NCBI RefSeq assembly: GCF_009932555.1
Contig: NZ_BLJO01000009.1
Location: 420,200-479,837, forward strand
DNA length: 59,638 bases
From: Steroidobacter agaridevorans
Lineage (GTDB): Bacteria > Pseudomonadota > Gammaproteobacteria > Steroidobacterales > Steroidobacteraceae
Direction: 5' to 3'
Positions 1-8,457 of this stretch are shown here, piece after piece (the first letter of the stretch is position 1; the number at the start of each line of letters is the position of its first letter). Made by a program: the position numbers and the translations under genes. The notes beneath the pieces were generated by a model. The model was not told the origin of the DNA. It saw only the letters and a program-made list of their open reading frames with translations, and made no database searches.

Positions 1-1425
1 GTCATCGAGCTCGAGGCGGGCTTGCAGTTTCGCGAGCGCGCTTCTGACCTCGATCAACGGCACACTGCGATTGAAGTCGTAGAAGGTCTCGAGATTCTTG
101 ATCGAGTACCTTTCCACGCTGGCGCGAATGCTTTGTCGCGCAATAGTGTAAAGGTCGACGAACAGCGAGCCGCGCAACATCCGATCGATCTCATCTTCAC
201 GCGTCGCATATCGGCCCATCAGCCGCTTCAGCGCGCTCGGCTCATAAGGCGCGTAGTGATAGATGTGAAGCCCGGGATACTTCGCCCATCGATCCATCAC
301 GAAATCGACGAATCGCTCGAACGCCCGACGCTCCTCCGCCCGCGAGAACGCCCACTCCGCAACGTAGTTGCGCGCGCCAGTGGCATCCGCGGTCACGTAG
401 CCAAAGAGAAATTCCAGCCCTTCCTCGCCAACGAATGGATCTGCCTCGAGGTCGAGAAAGATGTCACCGGGCGACGGCTCCGGCAGTCGATAAAGCCCGG
501 TGTTCGGCGTGAGCGGCAGCGCCTCATAAATCGGCTGCGCACTCTGCCGGCCTTCCCGCTGGACTCGTGCCTGCTCACGACTGCGCTCGAACGACTGCGC
601 CACACCGCGCTCGGGCTTCCAGGGTAAGGGAACTGGCAGATGCGCCAGGCCCGTCAGTGTCGTGATGTTGTGCCGAGCCAGTTCTGCGATCTGCGTCGCC
701 GAGATGCCGGCGACCAGACACAAATGATCGTCGCGTCGCCGCCGCGCGTCGCAGTCTCGCCGCCAACGGCAGATGTCGCAGTGATCTTTCGGATTCGGAT
801 AGGTCGGTGCGCCTTCCGTTTGCGCGAGCGATCGTTCCAACGCCGTGCGCACCTGTCGATAGTAGGCCGCGTACGCGGCTGTTCTGTAGCCCGCCGGTTC
901 GAAGCCACAGCCCGGTGTGACGACATGCATGTGCTCAGGCGTCCGCCCTTGTGCGCTAGCCAACAGGTCCGAGTACAAGCACAGCTGCAACACCGTGCCG
1001 CCCTTGGTCTCGCGCGCCAGCTTCGTATCGACTACTTCATACGACCAATCGCCGAGCGCGCTCGCTCCCGGCACGCGAAGGAGCACGTCCGTGCGTCCGC
1101 TCCAGACTCCTTCGAGAAAAGCACCCTGCACGATGACCTCAGCGCCGGCGCGCATGGCCATCATTGTTTGCTCTACCTGTGTCTGGGAGACACCGACACC
1201 TTCGATCTCGACGATCTTCAAACCGCGCGAGCGCAAGTGATCGACGTACGCGCGCTCGTGAGCAGCGCCGCGTTCCCACAGCACTTCGAGCGAGGGATCC
1301 CACACATCGGGTTTCGACAACGCACCCGAGGCGACCTGCGCGTCGAGGTGCGTCAGATGATGACAGTTGAGATAGCCGACCAGATCGGATGCGCTGAGCT
1401 GCAGCGCGTGACCGCGTTTGAGCAA
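1..1425 (-). CDS. TM0106 family RecB-like nuclease/helicase, N-terminal part (cut by window edge)
   Basis: The frame is open from the left edge to a TTG at 1425 (475 codons), so the C-terminal part lies outside the window. The N-terminus has the family opening LQLSASDLVGYLNCHHLTHL. A cysteine cluster follows around residues 245-270 (CDICRWRRDC then a fourth Cys), as in Fe-S RecB-like nucleases. An RNase H-like stretch near residue 325 reads FLDLEADPF, with HIYHYAPYEPSALKRLM after it. Family members usually continue into a superfamily I helicase domain, and a DNA or RNA processing role is inferred from that. No ATG precedes the conserved region and an in-frame TAG lies about 15 codons upstream. 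The TTG, with AAAAGGG about 7 bases before it, is therefore the best start. Confidence 0.85.
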   Translation of the reverse strand, partial: MLKRGHALQLSASDLVGYLNCHHLTHLDAQVASGALSKPDVWDPSLEVLWERGAAHERAYVDHLRSRGLKIVEIEGVGVSQTQVEQTMMAMRAGAEVIVQGAFLEGVWSGRTDVLLRVPGASALGDWSYEVVDTKLARETKGGTVLQLCLYSDLLASAQGRTPEHMHVVTPGCGFEPAGYRTAAYAAYYRQVRTALERSLAQTEGAPTYPNPKDHCDICRWRRDCDARRRRDDHLCLVAGISATQIAELARHNITTLTGLAHLPVPLPWKPERGVAQSFERSREQARVQREGRQSAQPIYEALPLTPNTGLYRLPEPSPGDIFLDLEADPFVGEEGLEFLFGYVTADATGARNYVAEWAFSRAEERRAFERFVDFVMDRWAKYPGLHIYHYAPYEPSALKRLMGRYATREDEIDRMLRGSLFVDLYTIARQSIRASVERYSIKNLETFYDFNRSVPLIEVRSALAKLQARLELDD

Positions 1426-1620
1426 GGCAAGCCCTTTTTGCCGACGCTTATTAGACGAGGCGCGACTCTACACCCCGCTTCCGGCGCCGCGATATCGCGG
1501 CGATCGAAATGGACACCCACGCGATCAAGGGAACACACTGCCGCCCACATCCCGGTTGTCACTGGAATAAGAAGCTGGCCGGATTGATCCCGGTTCGATC
1601 TGCCCGAGCGGGAGGCTTCA

Positions 1621-2994
1621 ATGGACCTCGGATTCGAGACATGTGGCAACGCAACGTTGATCGTCTATGACGGCGGCATCCCCGTGCTCGTCACCGATCC
1701 CTGGATCTCGGGCGCGCAATACTTCGGGTCCTGGATGCTGCCCTATCGATTCACGCCGGAGCAGCGCGAAGCATTCGCTGCAACTCAACATGTCTGGCTG
1801 TCCCATGGACATCCGGATCATCTGAATCTCGATTCTCTCGCGCAGTTCCACGACAGGACCGTGCTGGTGCCTCGCCACCACGGCGGGCGGATCCTTCGCG
1901 ATCTGAAGGCCGCCGGCTACCGCGCCCACGAGCTTGCAGACGATTCCTGGCTGCAGATTTCACGGCACGTCAGAATTCTTTGTTGTGCGGATTGGAATCA
2001 GGATGCGGCGCTGCTGATCGCACTTGGCGACCAATGCGCCGTTCTGAATCTCAACGACGGCTCCGCGCTTGGCACCCGAGCAACGCTGCACACCCGATTC
2101 CAAGCGTTCAAGCGTCGGTTCGTGCTCAAGCTCTTCAACAACGGCACGGCCGACATGGTGAACTTCTTCACCGAAGACGGGCAGCGAATCGAGCCGCTGC
2201 CGCCCGAATCGAAGCCGCTCGGCTATTCCTACAGCGGGCTGCTGAAGAAGTGGTCCGGTACGCATACGGCGCCGTTTTCTTGCAACCATGTGTTCGCGCG
2301 GACCGATTCGCGCTGGGCATCGGATTATGAGGTCCCCATCGAGGCCCACGGAACCAACTTCAACCACGCGCGGGGGGAATTCATTCCTGGCTACTTTTCG
2401 TACGATGTGACCAAGGATCGCATCACCGAAACGGCGATGGAGCTTGCACCACGAGAATTCCATGAGCCGCAGGAGTTCGGCGACGACTGGTCGGAACCGC
2501 TCGACCCGCAGGATGTGCAAACCGTGCGCGCGTACTTTCAGAAGTTCGATCACCTGCGACAAAAATTCCAATTCATCGATGTACGCGTCGGCGGCCAGGA
2601 CAATTTCGTGGACCTCGGCGGCCCGAAGGGCCGCGGCATTACCTTCGAGGCGCCCCGTCACTCCCTCATGACCGCGATCAACTACGAGATCTTCGATGAC
2701 CTGCTGATCTCCAACTTCACGAAGACCGTGCTGCACGGTGGCGTGCGGTCGCTCTATCCGGACTTCACTCCCTATGTCGCCAAGTACGGCGACAACGGCC
2801 GAGCTTTCACGGTCGGCGAGCTGCATGATTATTTTCGCGCCTACCGCAAGGATTCCGGCTTCCACGGCTGGCTCGATCAAGTTCGCGTGGACTCCTCCCG
2901 CAAGCTCCGCCGCACATTTCTCGCCACGCTCCAGTCAGCAACGCCCGCGCTTTATAAAATTGCACGGCGCAGCTATCGGCGCTTCACGGCGTGA
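1621..2994 (+). CDS. MBL-fold metallo-hydrolase
   Basis: 457 residues. The N-terminus has a metallo-beta-lactamase fold signature: DPWISGAQYFGSW, then the metal-binding motif SHGHPDHLN (HxHxDH) around residue 60, and a second part reading ADWNQDAALLIALGDQCAVLN. This resembles the UlaG / CMP-Neu5Ac hydroxylase-like branch of the superfamily. The long C-terminal half (from about 190) has no domain I recognise. It is divergent from the TM0106 gene and followed by a stem-loop at 3067-3098. Substrate and pathway are unknown. It is probably not part of the peptide locus downstream, from which 385 bases and the stem-loop separate it. Confidence 0.8.
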   Translation: MDLGFETCGNATLIVYDGGIPVLVTDPWISGAQYFGSWMLPYRFTPEQREAFAATQHVWLSHGHPDHLNLDSLAQFHDRTVLVPRHHGGRILRDLKAAGYRAHELADDSWLQISRHVRILCCADWNQDAALLIALGDQCAVLNLNDGSALGTRATLHTRFQAFKRRFVLKLFNNGTADMVNFFTEDGQRIEPLPPESKPLGYSYSGLLKKWSGTHTAPFSCNHVFARTDSRWASDYEVPIEAHGTNFNHARGEFIPGYFSYDVTKDRITETAMELAPREFHEPQEFGDDWSEPLDPQDVQTVRAYFQKFDHLRQKFQFIDVRVGGQDNFVDLGGPKGRGITFEAPRHSLMTAINYEIFDDLLISNFTKTVLHGGVRSLYPDFTPYVAKYGDNGRAFTVGELHDYFRAYRKDSGFHGWLDQVRVDSSRKLRRTFLATLQSATPALYKIARRSYRRFTA

Positions 2995-3379
2995 TGTTCG
3001 GCGGCTTCCGTAGAAAGAAGTGGCAATAGGGGGATCGCACGACCCCGCGGGCGGGATCAATGGAGCTTGCAGCCCCATCCTCCCTAACAGGGCTGCAAAT
3101 TCTCACGCTCTGACGGCGCTGGTTCGAAGATCTGCAGCAGACCTCATCCATGAGGCCCACTACAAACCACCAAGGGCGAACCAAGCACCTAGGTCCTGAT
3201 GATCTTATCGGTCTCTGCTCACGTTGACCGGATCACCGGGCGAGCTTAACCCCCCTCTTTACGGATGGTAAACCCATTTATTTTTTGAGCTCCGGAAGTT
3301 GCCTAATTGCCGTTAACCAATAGGAAAGGATATTTACCGACGGGCAGGAGGATGGTCATAAATCCTTTAAGGAACCGTC
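2995..3379. other. Intergenic leader region before the small peptide gene
   Basis: 385 bases without a convincing gene. It holds a 9-bp inverted repeat at 3067-3075/3090-3098 and a short one, TTTAC-ggatg-GTAAA, at 3258-3272 followed by an AT-rich run (ATTTATTTTTT). These could be an operator or promoter for the peptide gene. I could not assign a confident -35/-10 pair. Confidence 0.5.
3067..3098 (+). terminator. Stem-loop downstream of the MBL-fold gene
   Basis: Perfect 9-bp stem TTGCAGCCC / GGGCTGCAA with a 14-base loop, 73 bases after the MBL-fold stop codon. There is no U-tract, so this is a weak terminator call. It could instead be a processing or regulatory structure. Confidence 0.4.
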
Positions 3380-3523
3380 ATGAATCAGAAAACAGAGGAA
3401 AGAAAGGACGAGGAGGTTCAAGGGATTGAAGTGATCGATTTGGGTGATGCGAGGGTGGAGACGAAGCAGAACGGCGTCCCGTTCATAACAGATTCCTGCT
3501 GCACGTTTACATACGGCGAATAG
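3380..3523 (+). CDS. Putative RiPP (lasso-peptide-like) precursor, 47 aa
   Basis: ATG at 3380 follows TTTAAGGAA with 6 bases of spacing, a good ribosome site. The leader is rich in charged residues and ends IEVIDLGDARVETK. This matches the IDLGxAxxET(K/R/Q) pattern of proteobacterial lasso-peptide leaders such as the caulonodin, sphingopyxin and astexin types, with the critical Thr at -2. The predicted core is QNGVPFITDSCCTFTYGE. Asp sits at core position 9, where a macrolactam acceptor would be, and a vicinal Cys pair lies in the tail. Gln as residue 1 is atypical, since Gly, Ser, Ala or Cys are usual. No cyclase or leader protease is in the window. The convergent neighbour is a TonB receptor with ECF sigma and FecR, the usual companions of such peptides. 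Being a real gene is likely; the class is inference. Confidence 0.65.
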   Translation: MNQKTEERKDEEVQGIEVIDLGDARVETKQNGVPFITDSCCTFTYGE

Positions 3524-3541
3524 CAAGAAAGCGCAGGACGG

Positions 3542-3568
3542 GGGCCCGCGCTCAGTGACGGGCCCTCT
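3542..3568. terminator. Terminator hairpin between peptide gene and receptor gene
   Basis: 7-bp perfect GC stem GGGCCCG (3542-3548) / CGGGCCC (3559-3565) with a 10-base loop, starting 18 bases after the peptide stop. It lies between two convergent genes, so it may serve both strands. The U-tract is poor. Confidence 0.6.
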
Positions 3569-3586
3569 TGGCTATCCACGATGCGG

Positions 3587-6406
3587 CTAAAAGCTCTTCG
3601 TAATCCGGAAATACGCGAATCGCTGTTTCAGATCCGCTTGCGATATATCAAAGCCGAACATCAAGCCAGCATTTGCGAAGTCCACATCCTCATCGAAGAG
3701 ATTCACTGCCCCGCCCGTGATCTTCATGCCATCAAAGCAAGCTGGGTCGAAGAATCGGTCCAATTCCAGCCATGTCTGTAAGTCGATGACTGTGCGGGAT
3801 GGCAGACTTCTATCTAGCGCCCCGGTCAGATCTGAATCCTGATAGCTTGGCGTAAACGTCGCCGTCGTGGAAACGCCCCAGCCATTGCCCTCCCACGTCA
3901 GCGACCCGATCAGACGCCACTCGGGAATTGTGCCCAGATAATTCGCGACGCCCACGCGATCCGACGTGGCGAGCGGAGCAAAATCCTTCGAAGAATACTC
4001 ATCCACCCAAGTGGCTGACAGCGCCAACTGCAGGCGGCCTAAGCTCGTTGTAGTGCGATGTGAGAGATCAAGGTCAATACCGCTGGTCTCCAGCCGACCG
4101 TAATTGAGGAGCGAGATATCTATTGATTGAAGCGCACCAGGCCAGCCAACCAACCTGTCGGCCTCCGTCGGTGCGGAGCGCGTAACACGGCCGGGCACTT
4201 CTTTCAGTTTCTCAACGTTCAGGGCACCGGGCAGGATAATGCGGTTGTCCATAACCACCCGCCAGTAGTGAGCGCCCCAATGCAGCCCCGGCCTATCACT
4301 GTCTCGATAAGCGACGCCCGTGGTAAAAGAATGCGCCGCCACATTTTCGAGGCCGGGATTGCCACCGACTATGAGCCAGACCGGGGATATCGAGCCGCCG
4401 CGCCGAAGGTCCGCGAGAGGGAACTGTAACACCGATCTTGGGAAGGATAGTTCGGCCAACGACGGCGGCCGAAAGCTCGTGCCATAGGCGGCTCGGACCA
4501 ACCAGTCCGGACTCGGACGCCACACGAGGCCATACTGCGGGTTCACCGAGTCTTCTGCGTGCTCATAGAAATCTGCTCGCAAGGCCAGCTTCAGCGACAG
4601 TTCCTTCAATAGTGGCAACTTGAGTTCCGCGAATTCAGAAACGATGTCGCGCTCTTGCTTTAGCGGCGACATGTCGACGGTTTTCACCTCTTCTCGCCGC
4701 ACCTCTCCTCCTGCGACAAGTTCGCTCATTCCGCCTGGCATGCGAAACAACGAGCCTCGCAGGAATCCGGAGAGCAACCACGCTCGCGAGGAATATCCGT
4801 ATTTTTGGTCACGCACTAGGGACGACAACAGCGCATCGCCCCCTGCGGGACCATCTGCAAACGGATTTAGTGCCGTCTGGGCGTCGGTCGATCGTAATGC
4901 CGCCTCAACACGTGCTAGATCCAGATCACCCACTGTCACGTCAGCGCTCTCGTCGCTGCTGGTCAGCGCTAACTCCCAATCCCAGCTACTCAATCCGCCG
5001 CGAGCTCCAAGCACGAATCGTGAGAACCGCGCCCCCGTCTCCTGAGATAGGGGTTTCGTCCCAGTCAGTGAAAAGTCGGCCCTGACCGGCTCACCAAATG
5101 GATTGAATGGATTCTCGGCGGCTACGACCTGTCCCGTTACGGCAGGCAAGGCGTTCTGGTTCACGATATCGCTCGTGCTTATCAGCATCTCGCCAAACAT
5201 GACGGAACGCGCACCAAGGGAGAGTTCCGCCGAGCCGATGGCGGACAGCTGTTTCAGATCAAGGTCAACAGATGCGGTTTCCCTAGAGGAGTAGTAGCTG
5301 ACCTCTCCAGCTGTTGCCAGGAAATCCTCCGATCGAAGACCGACGCCGGTACTACCCACCGGCACCGATGCTTGCGAGGTCGGCAATCCCGAAAGCAGCG
5401 CACCGGTTAGTGAGTAAATATTGGCTCGCGGTGCCGCAGTTATACGATAGTCCTTGCCCCCAAAGCGCCGAAAGTCCTGATTTCGCCAGAGCTCACGCTC
5501 CGCCCCGACGAGCGCGGAGCGGTCGAAGTAATCGAGCGTGAGCGAGGACCTGAAGCGTTGCCCGGAAGTGCCCAAAGAGCCCGCGATCCGCCGCTCCTCG
5601 GCTCCGCCAGCCGCCCCGCCGTAATGAAGATGAACGTCTGGCCCAGCACCTGCCTCCTTGAGAATAATATTAGCGACGCCACCGATGGCGTCGGAGCCAT
5701 AAATAGCCGAGGCCGAATCCGACATGATTTCGATACGTTCCACGGCCGTAAGGGGAATCATGTTCAGGTCAAAGGCATTCAAACTAACGCTGGTTGCGCT
5801 TGGCGACACCCTGCGTCCATTGATGAGAACAAGCGTGGTATCCACACCTAGCCCGCGCAGTTGAAAATGCTGAGCTCCGCTACGCTGAACAAATTGCCCG
5901 AAAGAAAACGGCTGCTGGGTCAAGTAGGTCGCCATTCCTGACAGCGACGAGACGCCCATTCGATCGATCTGCTCCCGGTTATACACACGAATCGGCGCCG
6001 GCCCTTCCCCCCCTCTTAGCCGCGTCCCCGTCACCTCCACTTCCCGTTCCCCGCTCTCCCCGTGCGGCCGCACAATCCCCGGATAAATGCGAACCGTATG
6101 GTCCCCCTGCCACTCCGTGGCAAGACCACTCCCCTCCAGGATTCTTGCGAGCGCGGCGCGAGCCGAGAGGCGCGCCCGAAAGCCCTGCGTCCGCAGGAAA
6201 TCGACTTCCGTCGCCTGCATGTCGACGGTGAATTGAACGTCGGTTTGCTGGGAGAATTGCTTGATTGCTTCGATGAGCAATCCGGCGGAGATGTTTAGTT
6301 CGTATTCATTGCTCGTCGAATCGTCCAGCGCCCATGACAGTGGTGCCCATCCGCACAAAAGCACGATGGCCAGCGTACTTGGAACGTGCCAGCGGCTGAA
6401 AGGCAC
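3587..6406 (-). CDS. TonB-dependent receptor with N-terminal STN domain
   Basis: 939 residues from a GTG start at 6406, 6 bases after the fecR-like stop. There is a signal peptide at about 1-26 (LAIVLLCGWAPLSWA). A secretin/TonB N-terminal (STN) signalling domain follows at about 35-110, then a TonB-box-like segment EREVEVTGTRL, a plug domain (IRVYNREQIDRMG...GLGVDTTLVLINGRRV) and a 22-strand-type barrel ending FAYFRITKSF. The STN domain marks a transducer that talks to FecR in the periplasm on ligand uptake. With the two genes upstream it forms a cell-surface signalling operon. The ligand is unknown. A modified peptide made from 3380-3523, or a related one, is an attractive guess because of the adjacency. 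Confidence 0.93.
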   Translation of the reverse strand: MPFSRWHVPSTLAIVLLCGWAPLSWALDDSTSNEYELNISAGLLIEAIKQFSQQTDVQFTVDMQATEVDFLRTQGFRARLSARAALARILEGSGLATEWQGDHTVRIYPGIVRPHGESGEREVEVTGTRLRGGEGPAPIRVYNREQIDRMGVSSLSGMATYLTQQPFSFGQFVQRSGAQHFQLRGLGVDTTLVLINGRRVSPSATSVSLNAFDLNMIPLTAVERIEIMSDSASAIYGSDAIGGVANIILKEAGAGPDVHLHYGGAAGGAEERRIAGSLGTSGQRFRSSLTLDYFDRSALVGAERELWRNQDFRRFGGKDYRITAAPRANIYSLTGALLSGLPTSQASVPVGSTGVGLRSEDFLATAGEVSYYSSRETASVDLDLKQLSAIGSAELSLGARSVMFGEMLISTSDIVNQNALPAVTGQVVAAENPFNPFGEPVRADFSLTGTKPLSQETGARFSRFVLGARGGLSSWDWELALTSSDESADVTVGDLDLARVEAALRSTDAQTALNPFADGPAGGDALLSSLVRDQKYGYSSRAWLLSGFLRGSLFRMPGGMSELVAGGEVRREEVKTVDMSPLKQERDIVSEFAELKLPLLKELSLKLALRADFYEHAEDSVNPQYGLVWRPSPDWLVRAAYGTSFRPPSLAELSFPRSVLQFPLADLRRGGSISPVWLIVGGNPGLENVAAHSFTTGVAYRDSDRPGLHWGAHYWRVVMDNRIILPGALNVEKLKEVPGRVTRSAPTEADRLVGWPGALQSIDISLLNYGRLETSGIDLDLSHRTTTSLGRLQLALSATWVDEYSSKDFAPLATSDRVGVANYLGTIPEWRLIGSLTWEGNGWGVSTTATFTPSYQDSDLTGALDRSLPSRTVIDLQTWLELDRFFDPACFDGMKITGGAVNLFDEDVDFANAGLMFGFDISQADLKQRFAYFRITKSF

Positions 6407-6412
6407 GGTGGC

Positions 6413-7522
6413 TCATTCCGACCGCAGACGCAGCGTTTTATGTTCGCGATCTTCACTCACTGCAACCCCCTCCTGGTTGTCCATCGCGTCTCTGAAGTTT
6501 TCGACTGAATCGATTTTCATGCGCGCATAACGAACCTTCTTCTCCGCCACGACAGGATCGACGATGTTGACCTGAACCTCATGACGGCGATTGAACTGCT
6601 TCACCATCTCGCGGACCGTGGCCCCTTCGTCGAAATGGACCCAGCCGGTGGTCCACTCCAGTTCGGCCTTGGCATCGACGTGAATCTTGTTTGGTGCGGA
6701 AATGCGCGGGACTTCGACAACGGAAGGCGGAGCGATATACAACTGTTCGTCTCGAGCCAGCATCACCGCAGACGAATCCGTCTCGCCGTGCTTGATTACT
6801 TTGACGACCCCTTCTTCCACGACCGTCGTGACACCTGCATCCAGGCCGATATCGACACTGAAGCGAGTGCCCACGGCAACGACATCGACCAGCGGCGTCC
6901 GCACGATGAAGGGCCGCCGCGAATCTTTGGCCACATCGAAGGCCGCCTGGCCGTGATTGAGATAAACGATGCGCTGTCCGTCGGTGAATTCGACCTTCAA
7001 CTGAGTTCGCGCATCCAGGTGAATCGAGCTGCCGTCCTCGAGCGACTTGTGTTGCCATTCACTCGCAACGGTCTCGATGACGCCATTGGGACGATCGAGC
7101 ACCGCGTGTCCCAGCAGCCCCGCTACCGAAAAGGTGCCGATCGCCGCCGCCACTTTCCACAACGGCTTGAACTTCGACTCGGCGGCCTTGCGTGGAACCT
7201 TGTCGCTGACCGTTCTGCTGGGCTGATAGTCGTATTGCGATGCACCGCCGCCGAAATCGACTTCGACGACATTGGACTCGCACAGCCCATTGACCACATC
7301 GCGCAATCGCTGCCGAGCGCATTGCCCATCCAATTGAAACATACGCAGGATTTCCGCAACGTGCTCCGGCGACTTCTTCAGCCACGCCAGCAGCAGCTTG
7401 CGGTCGTAGCGCGACATCGACCGCTCGTCGGAGCAGCGGATATACCAGTAGGCAGCTTCTTGGCTAACCATGCGTTTTCGGTCCATTGCTGTTGGCACGT
7501 TGCGTTCCTCTTGTGCATCCAT
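6413..7522 (-). CDS. FecR family anti-sigma/regulator
   Basis: 369 residues from ATG 7522, which overlaps the sigma-factor stop by one base (TGATG). An alternative GTG lies one codon upstream. The N-terminus carries the cytoplasmic DUF4880-like sigma-binding segment (EAAYWYIRCSD...LLLAWLKKSPEHVAEILRM). One transmembrane helix is near residue 125-145 (VAAAIGTFSVAGLLGHAV). The periplasmic FecR domain follows (LEDGSSIHLDARTQLKVEF...VVAVGTRFSVDI) with a C-terminal DUF4974-like domain that would contact the receptor STN domain. The role is to relay receptor occupancy to the ECF sigma factor. Confidence 0.92.
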   Translation of the reverse strand: MDAQEERNVPTAMDRKRMVSQEAAYWYIRCSDERSMSRYDRKLLLAWLKKSPEHVAEILRMFQLDGQCARQRLRDVVNGLCESNVVEVDFGGGASQYDYQPSRTVSDKVPRKAAESKFKPLWKVAAAIGTFSVAGLLGHAVLDRPNGVIETVASEWQHKSLEDGSSIHLDARTQLKVEFTDGQRIVYLNHGQAAFDVAKDSRRPFIVRTPLVDVVAVGTRFSVDIGLDAGVTTVVEEGVVKVIKHGETDSSAVMLARDEQLYIAPPSVVEVPRISAPNKIHVDAKAELEWTTGWVHFDEGATVREMVKQFNRRHEVQVNIVDPVVAEKKVRYARMKIDSVENFRDAMDNQEGVAVSEDREHKTLRLRSE

Positions 7523-8109
7523 CACTTGAGGTCTTCCGGATCCAGTCGCGTCCGCAGCTGGCTGTAGGCGCGGGACAGATCACGCAGCACGACTCGTGGC
7601 GACAACTCGAGCCGCTCGGCGATCTGCTTGTAGGTCAGCCCCTCGTTCACTCGCAACAGTAGAACCTGACGCTGCCGTGGCGGCAGCTTGTCGACGGCGG
7701 CCTGCACGTTTGCATCGCTGCCGGCCTGACTAACAGAATTCTCCGGCTCCTGATCGGGCTCGATCAGCAAATCTTCGAGCCATTCTTGATCGTGCGGCTT
7801 GGAAACTCGGGCGCGCTCGCGCCATTCGCTGGCGACGTTGCCCGCGATGCGCAACAGATATCCCAAAGGGTTCTCGACCGCCGTCTTCTCGCTATAACGA
7901 AGCAAGCGCAGAAAAACCTCCTGCGCGAGATCGTCCAGCTCGGCGGCAGGCACCGAGGCGCGCCGGGACAGCCAATGTCTCACCGGCTTGCGCCAGTCCT
8001 TGAACCACTGTGCGAAGCGATTCTTTGGGTTGCTCTGATCGACAGGCTCCGGCGCCGGTGAAGCCACGGTTTCTCGTCGCGCGTCCACAGTGCGCGCAGG
8101 CGAGGTCAT
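7522..8109 (-). CDS. ECF (FecI-like) RNA polymerase sigma factor
   Basis: 195 residues. Region 2 reads AAELDDLAQEVFLRLLRY...NPLGYLLRIAGNVASEWRERAR. Region 4 is LPPRQRQVLLLRVNEGLTYK plus a helix-turn-helix (IAERLELSPRVVLRDLSRAY). I start it at the ATG at 8109, preceded by GGGGAAG with 6 bases of spacing. An in-frame ATG at 8148 adds 13 residues but has its Shine-Dalgarno-like bases almost touching the start. It is first in the sigma - FecR - receptor operon. It probably drives the receptor and perhaps the peptide gene. Confidence 0.92.
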   Translation of the reverse strand: MTSPARTVDARRETVASPAPEPVDQSNPKNRFAQWFKDWRKPVRHWLSRRASVPAAELDDLAQEVFLRLLRYSEKTAVENPLGYLLRIAGNVASEWRERARVSKPHDQEWLEDLLIEPDQEPENSVSQAGSDANVQAAVDKLPPRQRQVLLLRVNEGLTYKQIAERLELSPRVVLRDLSRAYSQLRTRLDPEDLK

Positions 8110-8198
8110 CTTGACTTCCCCATGACTCCGGCGATCGATCACGAGCATTCCCTAAGCGACGTGTCTTGCCCGACCACTCTTTATGCATCGCGCCCTAC

Positions 8199-8226
8199 TT
8201 GTATCCTGTCGTCGGCGAGCTATGCA
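8199..8226 (+). promoter_or_regulatory. Candidate sigma-70 promoter for a small RNA
   Basis: TTGTAT at 8199-8204, a 16-base spacer, then TATGCA at 8221-8226. It points away from the ECF sigma gene, and no protein gene lies downstream on this strand before the terminator at 8388-8416. Confidence 0.4.
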
Positions 8227-8232
8227 AAAGGG

Positions 8233-8416
8233 GTTTCCACTGAGGTGGACCGGTCATGGTCCGGGAACTAACCCTGGAGGCCGCCACGCAATCGCGGTTC
8301 CGTTCAGTTATCTATTCGTGATGAACTGAAATAGGAGTAAACGGCAGAAACGAGCGCAGTTGTTTCCTCACAAGCAGCGCACTCGGGAGGCTTGCCCCAG
8401 GGGGACAAGCCTTTTT
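8233..8416 (+). ncRNA. Candidate structured small RNA of about 185 nt
   Basis: No protein gene lies on this strand between the ECF sigma gene and lpd, which are both on the other strand. The segment still has a promoter-like pair upstream and ends in a full intrinsic terminator. It is rich in short hairpins: GGACC/GGTCC near 8247-8262, CCGC/GCGG at 8281-8296, and a 7-bp stem TTCAGTT/AACTGAA at about 8303-8330. Several unpaired-looking GGA motifs occur (for example AATAGGAGTAAAC), which would fit an RsmY/RsmZ-like CsrA sponge. I do not recognise a known family; it does not look like 6S, 4.5S or a common riboswitch. Confidence 0.45.
8388..8416 (+). terminator. Intrinsic terminator of the candidate small RNA
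   Basis: Stem AGGCTTG (8388-8394) / CAAGCCT (8406-8412), 11-base loop, then TTTTT. The U-tract is only on the plus strand, so it does not serve lpd. Confidence 0.8.
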
Positions 8417-8457
8417 CACGAATATTTCTAATCGATGACGTTTTGACTAAACGTCGA

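Noticed and set aside
22-1587. Plus-strand frames across the first 1.5 kb
   Set aside because: The minus strand reads a continuous TM0106-type protein through the whole stretch, so the plus frames are shadows.
1621-2994. MBL-fold gene as a tailoring enzyme of the peptide locus
   Set aside because: A stem-loop and 385 bases separate it from the peptide gene, and no RiPP class with this enzyme type is known to me. No evidence links them.
8233-8416. Cobalamin or other known riboswitch upstream of the TonB system
   Set aside because: It is on the opposite strand to the sigma/FecR/receptor operon and lacks the B12 box and other riboswitch cores I know.
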